From positions 91,904,327 to 91,968,326 of the forward strand of contig CM073891.1 in assembly GCA_037176705.1 (NCBI GenBank): DNA of 64,000 nucleotides. Direction: 5' to 3'. The position numbers were made by a program, and so were the translations under genes. This DNA is from Molossus alvarezi (Eukaryota; Chordata; Mammalia; Chiroptera; Molossidae). This document shows positions 62,963 through 64,000 of this stretch, in pieces; positions within the stretch are counted from its first letter, which is position 1, and each line of letters begins with the position of its first letter. The notes beneath the pieces are model-generated. The model saw only the letters and a program-made list of their open reading frames with translations. It did no database searches and was not told the origin of the DNA.

Positions 62963-64000
62963 GTGGAATTATATCTCTTGGTTTGCAAAGTCCCATTTCC
63001 CTTAATCCAGTCCTTGAAGAGGTGTAGCTGGGGATTTAGCAGAGCTAGAAGCCAAGCCAGTGTCCCAAGTTTCTGCTCCATGGTGGAGTTAAGTCTGTCA
63101 CAGCGTCATGCTAGTTCCAGTCCATTAGTTCATTCTGTGGGGTACACATGGCTGTGGGCCACGTGGGCAAATGCAGGAGCATGAGAGCTCTGCAGGCTAG
63201 GAGGCAAGCTCAAGCAAGAGAGAGGGAACTCCTTTGTTCAGGAGTTTAAATATCAAATCTTCCCATGCTTTCCACGTCTATTCTAGCTAATGACTCATGT
63301 CCAGGTGTGACTGACAGGTAAGTATCTTCTCTGTGTCATCTGGACCTTATTGGGCATGCATCTATTTGGCGTTCCCTTTTTTCCTTTCCAGTTATTAACT
63401 AAACACTGGGTTAATTCCAACAGTATCGCCTCTACATCCCATATATTTCTATCTTTATAAGTTTCCCATTGCTGCTAGTTCAATAAATATATAGCTAACA
63501 GCATATTAGAAACTTAGCAAGACTCAAAAAATTTTCCTTATTAATTGCATACAGGTTTCCTAAATTGATGCCAGAAAACCACATATGTGATTTTTGTTTG
63601 GGCATCAGTCAGGTCTGAGCAGAAAATAATGGCACAATCAACTGGGAGAAAGTTGAGGTGAATGTTACTGAAATGTTATTACCTAAGTGCAGACAAGATA
63701 TAGGGAAAACACAAGGGTAGCTAGATCCCTGGAAATAGTAGGAAGAGGATGTCTGCCAACCCCTTGCCTCAAGTGGTGAGGAGAGAGGGTGACTGTTTTA
63801 AGAATCCATGGAGAGAAGGCCCTGTCCGGAGAAGGCTACATCACAGGAGCCACTGTGACAACCAGCCTAAGCTGAATTCACAGGGAGGGACCCCAAGAAA
63901 CAAACTCCAACCATACTTTCCTCCTTCCTTCCCATCTTCCTCCAATCAGAAGCTAGAGTGTAAAGGGGTCTGGATGTATACCATAGAGGCAGCTACTCGT
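62963..64000. other. Unique GC-moderate sequence, possible unknown repeat at its left
   Basis: Begins beside a long T-run, so 62,963-63,420 may be an unrecognised antisense retrotransposed sequence. It carries no domain-bearing ORF; the 73-codon ORF at 62,963-63,184 is unsupported. From 63,420 to the end nothing was recognised. Confidence 0.25.

Noticed and set aside
62938..63420. Processed pseudogene or LTR beside the T-run
   Set aside because: The T-run suggests an antisense A tail, but no known gene, SINE or LTR could be matched and no second duplication was found.
1..64000. CRISPR arrays, operons, prokaryotic promoters or terminators
   Set aside because: No regularly spaced direct repeats with unique spacers. 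SINEs, L1, LTRs and microsatellites mark this as vertebrate nuclear DNA.
1..64000. Helitron and piggyBac elements, expected in vespertilionid bats
   Set aside because: No Helitron 3' hairpin with CTRR end, and no TTAA-flanked piggyBac termini, could be recognised by eye.

Overview
This is mammalian nuclear DNA, most likely from a bat of the Vespertilionidae or a close relative. The clearest sign is about 21 copies of a tRNA-derived SINE of the Ves type, with the head motif GGTTTGGCTCAG, a B-box-like GGTTCGATTCC, a CT-rich middle and an A-rich tail. Further support comes from bat-type L1 3' ends and short mariner-type DNA transposons (MITEs). The species call is inference; the repeats themselves are read directly. 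Most of the window is AT-rich intergenic DNA built up by layers of retrotransposon insertions. No known host gene was recognised.

Region by region: 1-4.1 kb is GC-richer and is the only part that looks like genic surroundings. On the minus strand it has a TATAAAA box, a short exon ending in a consensus donor, and a 43-codon ORF with a strong Kozak start. Farther out are a possible hydrophobic coding exon (2.9-3.2 kb) and a triplicated GC-box repeat (3.3 kb). 4.1-16 kb carries Ves SINEs, fossil DNA transposons (a Tigger-type MITE at 0.9 kb, MER3-like and MER5A-like hAT copies), a 390-bp AAGG/GGGA microsatellite and L1 scraps. 16.0-18.4 kb is a decayed half-L1 (HAL1: an L1-derived element with ORF1 but no ORF2) on the minus strand. 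19.3-19.65 kb is a solo LTR with a perfect 6-bp target-site duplication (TSD). 20-31 kb is old L1, one copy split by an old LTR, with more Ves and long unique stretches.

31.1-34.7 kb is the best-resolved nest. An ancient HAL1/L1 relic holds a Ves SINE, and the A-rich tail of that SINE holds a full-length young HAL1 with an uninterrupted 313-aa ORF1 and an 18-bp perfect direct repeat at its ends. 34.7-39.3 kb is mostly unique. 39.3-46.26 kb is a roughly 7-kb minus-strand L1 with an 11-bp TSD. Its ORFs are broken, and it contains an inverted 1.6-kb ORF2 segment that duplicates about 1 kb already present in the other orientation. 47-49.2 kb is a cluster of five Ves copies and one mariner MITE. 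51.8-53.6 kb is a third, ancient HAL1-like relic, again on the minus strand. The remainder is unique AT-rich DNA with two more mariner MITEs, L2 and L1 scraps, three Ves copies, and a small CpG-retaining block near 58.5 kb.

The elements interact only in the retrotransposon sense. L1-type machinery acting in trans would have to move both Ves and HAL1, because HAL1 carries no ORF2 of its own. No prokaryotic feature, CRISPR array, operon or functional tRNA/rRNA gene was seen.
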